DNA from: Paludibacter sp.
Lineage (GTDB): Bacteria > Bacteroidota > Bacteroidia > Bacteroidales > Paludibacteraceae
Direction of reading: 5' to 3'
NCBI GenBank assembly: GCA_024709185.1
Contig: JANJXE010000149.1
Coordinates: 1-24,929, forward strand
Length of the DNA: 24,929 bases
Made by a program: the position numbers and the translations under genes
In this document: positions 23,857 to 24,929 of the stretch, piece after piece
Numbering within the stretch: the first letter of the stretch is position 1
Layout of the letters: each line of letters opens with the position of its first letter
The notes under the pieces: model-generated
Databases searched by the model: none
What the model was told of the DNA's origin: nothing
The model's input: only the letters and a program-made list of their open reading frames with translations

Positions 23857-24795
23857 AAACATTAACCGTTCAAAGCGATCATTGATAAGCTGAATGTACT
23901 TCTCTCTCAACTCAGGACTCACGAAACTTAACCGGATAAATTCTAACCACCTGGATTTCGCTTTCTCCATTTTCGAAAAAACATTTCCCTGTTGCTTTGC
24001 GTCGAGCCTCATCGTACGAAATGCTACTTCAAAATCATTTCGATTCAATTTCTTCTTTTTGCCATTCAGGGTCAGTGCCAGATCCTCATCATCCGCGGGG
24101 TTTACCAAAACAGTAGAAAGCAGATCGTAGGCAGCCGACAAAACCGGCCCGTTAGCAGGTTGGTAAATCAACGAAAAGTTTTTCAGGTGCATATCCGCAT
24201 TACCGGTCAAAAACGAGAATAATACAATCTCAGCAAAATTCACTACATCGAGGCCCGGGTTTAGCGAATATTTCATTATTGCTTTTGCTATTTGCTCATA
24301 AGAGGCATGGTATTTATGCTCTGTCAGTTTTTCGGTAAGCTGACACATATCCTCCATGTGAATCTTCGACTTACCCTTGCGATCAATCCGTTTGGTGAGA
24401 TAAGCCAGTTGACCGGATTTCATTCGTATCAGGGTGTGTGGTACCGTTATTATTCCAGCAATTTCAGCCAGGTGCATCGTCAGATCCTCTACTTCAGGAA
24501 GTTGAGGAAACCGCTGAGAAGGCGGTTTTAAAATGTAGTCACCGCTGATCCCAACAATGGTAAAACGCCCGGGTTCTTTTTTACTTCCTCCGTTTGTCAG
24601 GTGCAACGAAAGTTTAGGTTGAACGCCGGTCACCGCAATTTGGCTCTGAATGGTTCGAAGAGCCATTTCCTTCAACTGGCTATCATTAAAATCAAGTTCA
24701 GGAAGCAGCGATGACCCGAAAAACTTCCTGCTGCACGAAGCATGGAAATCAACTTCGCCGGCGGATAATTCCTGATAACAATACAAGCATTTCAT
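23851..24795 (-). CDS. HipA C-terminal kinase-domain protein (HipT-like)
   Basis: A 314-residue kinase of the HipA/HipT family. HipA-type toxins phosphorylate aminoacyl-tRNA synthetases (GltX for HipA, TrpS for HipT) and cause dormancy; the target here is unknown. TGVQPKLSL (56-64) is the Gly-rich loop. K90 in YILKPP is the likely ATP-binding lysine. D201 and N206 in TGNADMHLKNFSLIY are the catalytic residues, and D224 in AAYDLLS is the metal-binding aspartate, so the kinase looks intact. The HipA N-terminal subdomain is missing, as in three-gene HipB-HipS-HipT systems. A short Cys-rich N-terminus (C3, C6, H18, C21 in CLYC...FHASC) resembles a zinc ribbon. The loop has AVTG where HipT has a Ser-x-Ser autophosphorylation motif. 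No partner gene is visible upstream, and no clear promoter. Confidence 0.9.
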   Translation of the reverse strand: MKCLYCYQELSAGEVDFHASCSRKFFGSSLLPELDFNDSQLKEMALRTIQSQIAVTGVQPKLSLHLTNGGSKKEPGRFTIVGISGDYILKPPSQRFPQLPEVEDLTMHLAEIAGIITVPHTLIRMKSGQLAYLTKRIDRKGKSKIHMEDMCQLTEKLTEHKYHASYEQIAKAIMKYSLNPGLDVVNFAEIVLFSFLTGNADMHLKNFSLIYQPANGPVLSAAYDLLSTVLVNPADDEDLALTLNGKKKKLNRNDFEVAFRTMRLDAKQQGNVFSKMEKAKSRWLEFIRLSFVSPELREKYIQLINDRFERLMFK

Positions 24796-24929
24796 ACGGT
24801 AATAATTTGTTTTTAACGGTCGTATGTAACTCGCATGCCCAAATTACCATAACCTAAGATGTGAAGTATTTACATGCTCGTTTCATGTTTAGCTGTTTAT
24901 TTTTGAATTAGTAACAGTAAACCCAATTT
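24796..24929. other. Right-edge non-coding segment upstream of the HipT-like gene
   Basis: I see no convincing gene or terminator in these 134 bases. The only open minus-strand frame of note is a 33-codon one (24749-24850) overlapping the kinase start; it does not resemble HipS or HipB. GTAATTTG on the minus strand (24842-24849) is near, but not, a TAnnTTTG element. Confidence 0.5.

Noticed and set aside
24749..24850. 33-codon minus-strand frame before the HipT-like gene as a possible HipS or antitoxin
   Set aside because: It overlaps the kinase start by 47 bases, ends in IIRRRS, and shows no HipS-like or helix-turn-helix features; its length is within chance expectation.
1..24929. CRISPR array, prophage, integrase or insertion sequence
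   Set aside because: No regularly spaced repeats, transposase or integrase motifs were found on reading; the tRNA-Ser flank also shows no attachment-site duplication or integrase.

Overview
The window reads as chromosomal DNA from a member of the Bacteroidota, most likely order Bacteroidales. The evidence is a type IX secretion (T9SS) C-terminal sorting domain, repeated promoter elements of the Bacteroides form TAnnTTTG close to start codons, mostly weak Shine-Dalgarno sequences, a DUF4831-type protein, an ExbB/ExbD cluster with a signal peptide on ExbB, a Bacteroidota-style isoleucyl-tRNA synthetase and a tRNA without encoded CCA. Most genes look like ordinary core genes. There is no CRISPR array, insertion sequence or phage gene.

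Layout, left to right. At 2-3993 (+) lies the 3' part of a large T9SS-exported surface protein, followed 2 bp later by a small two-helix membrane protein with an unusual C-terminal tail. At 4097-10540 (-) are a DUF4831-like exported protein, DNA topoisomerase I (topA) and an exported M16 zinc peptidase; topA and the peptidase are separated by a clear terminator. At 10652-11140 (+) is a free methionine-R-sulfoxide reductase, convergent with a TonB-dependent receptor at 11222-13330 (-). That receptor is divergent from a secreted C69-family dipeptidase (13434-15092, +), and their two -7 elements lie 21 bp apart.

At 15207-17509 (+) guaA and a TatD-family DNase form a tight pair. A tRNA-Ser(GGA) follows at 17607-17696. 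At 17774-20119 (+) is an energy-transduction operon: exbB, an unnamed four-helix membrane protein, then two exbD paralogues, closed by a strong terminator. The products would supply proton-motive force to TonB-dependent receptors such as the one at 11222-13330, although no tonB gene is visible. At 20336-23770 (+) is ileS, whose HIGH signature is rearranged to GIHH. The right end holds a split HipA-type kinase (HipT-like) on the minus strand, convergent with ileS across a 22-bp perfect inverted repeat, with no recognisable HipB or HipS partner in the visible 134 bases upstream.

Four apparent long-ORF starts were moved to internal ATG codons. For the TonB receptor, the dipeptidase and guaA the longest-ORF start codon falls in or beside the -7 promoter element; for the TatD protein it lies inside guaA. 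The best candidates for something less well described are the ExbB-associated membrane protein, the C-terminal tail of the 3289-3993 protein, the GIHH synthetase and the partnerless HipT-like kinase. None of these is proven novel from sequence alone.
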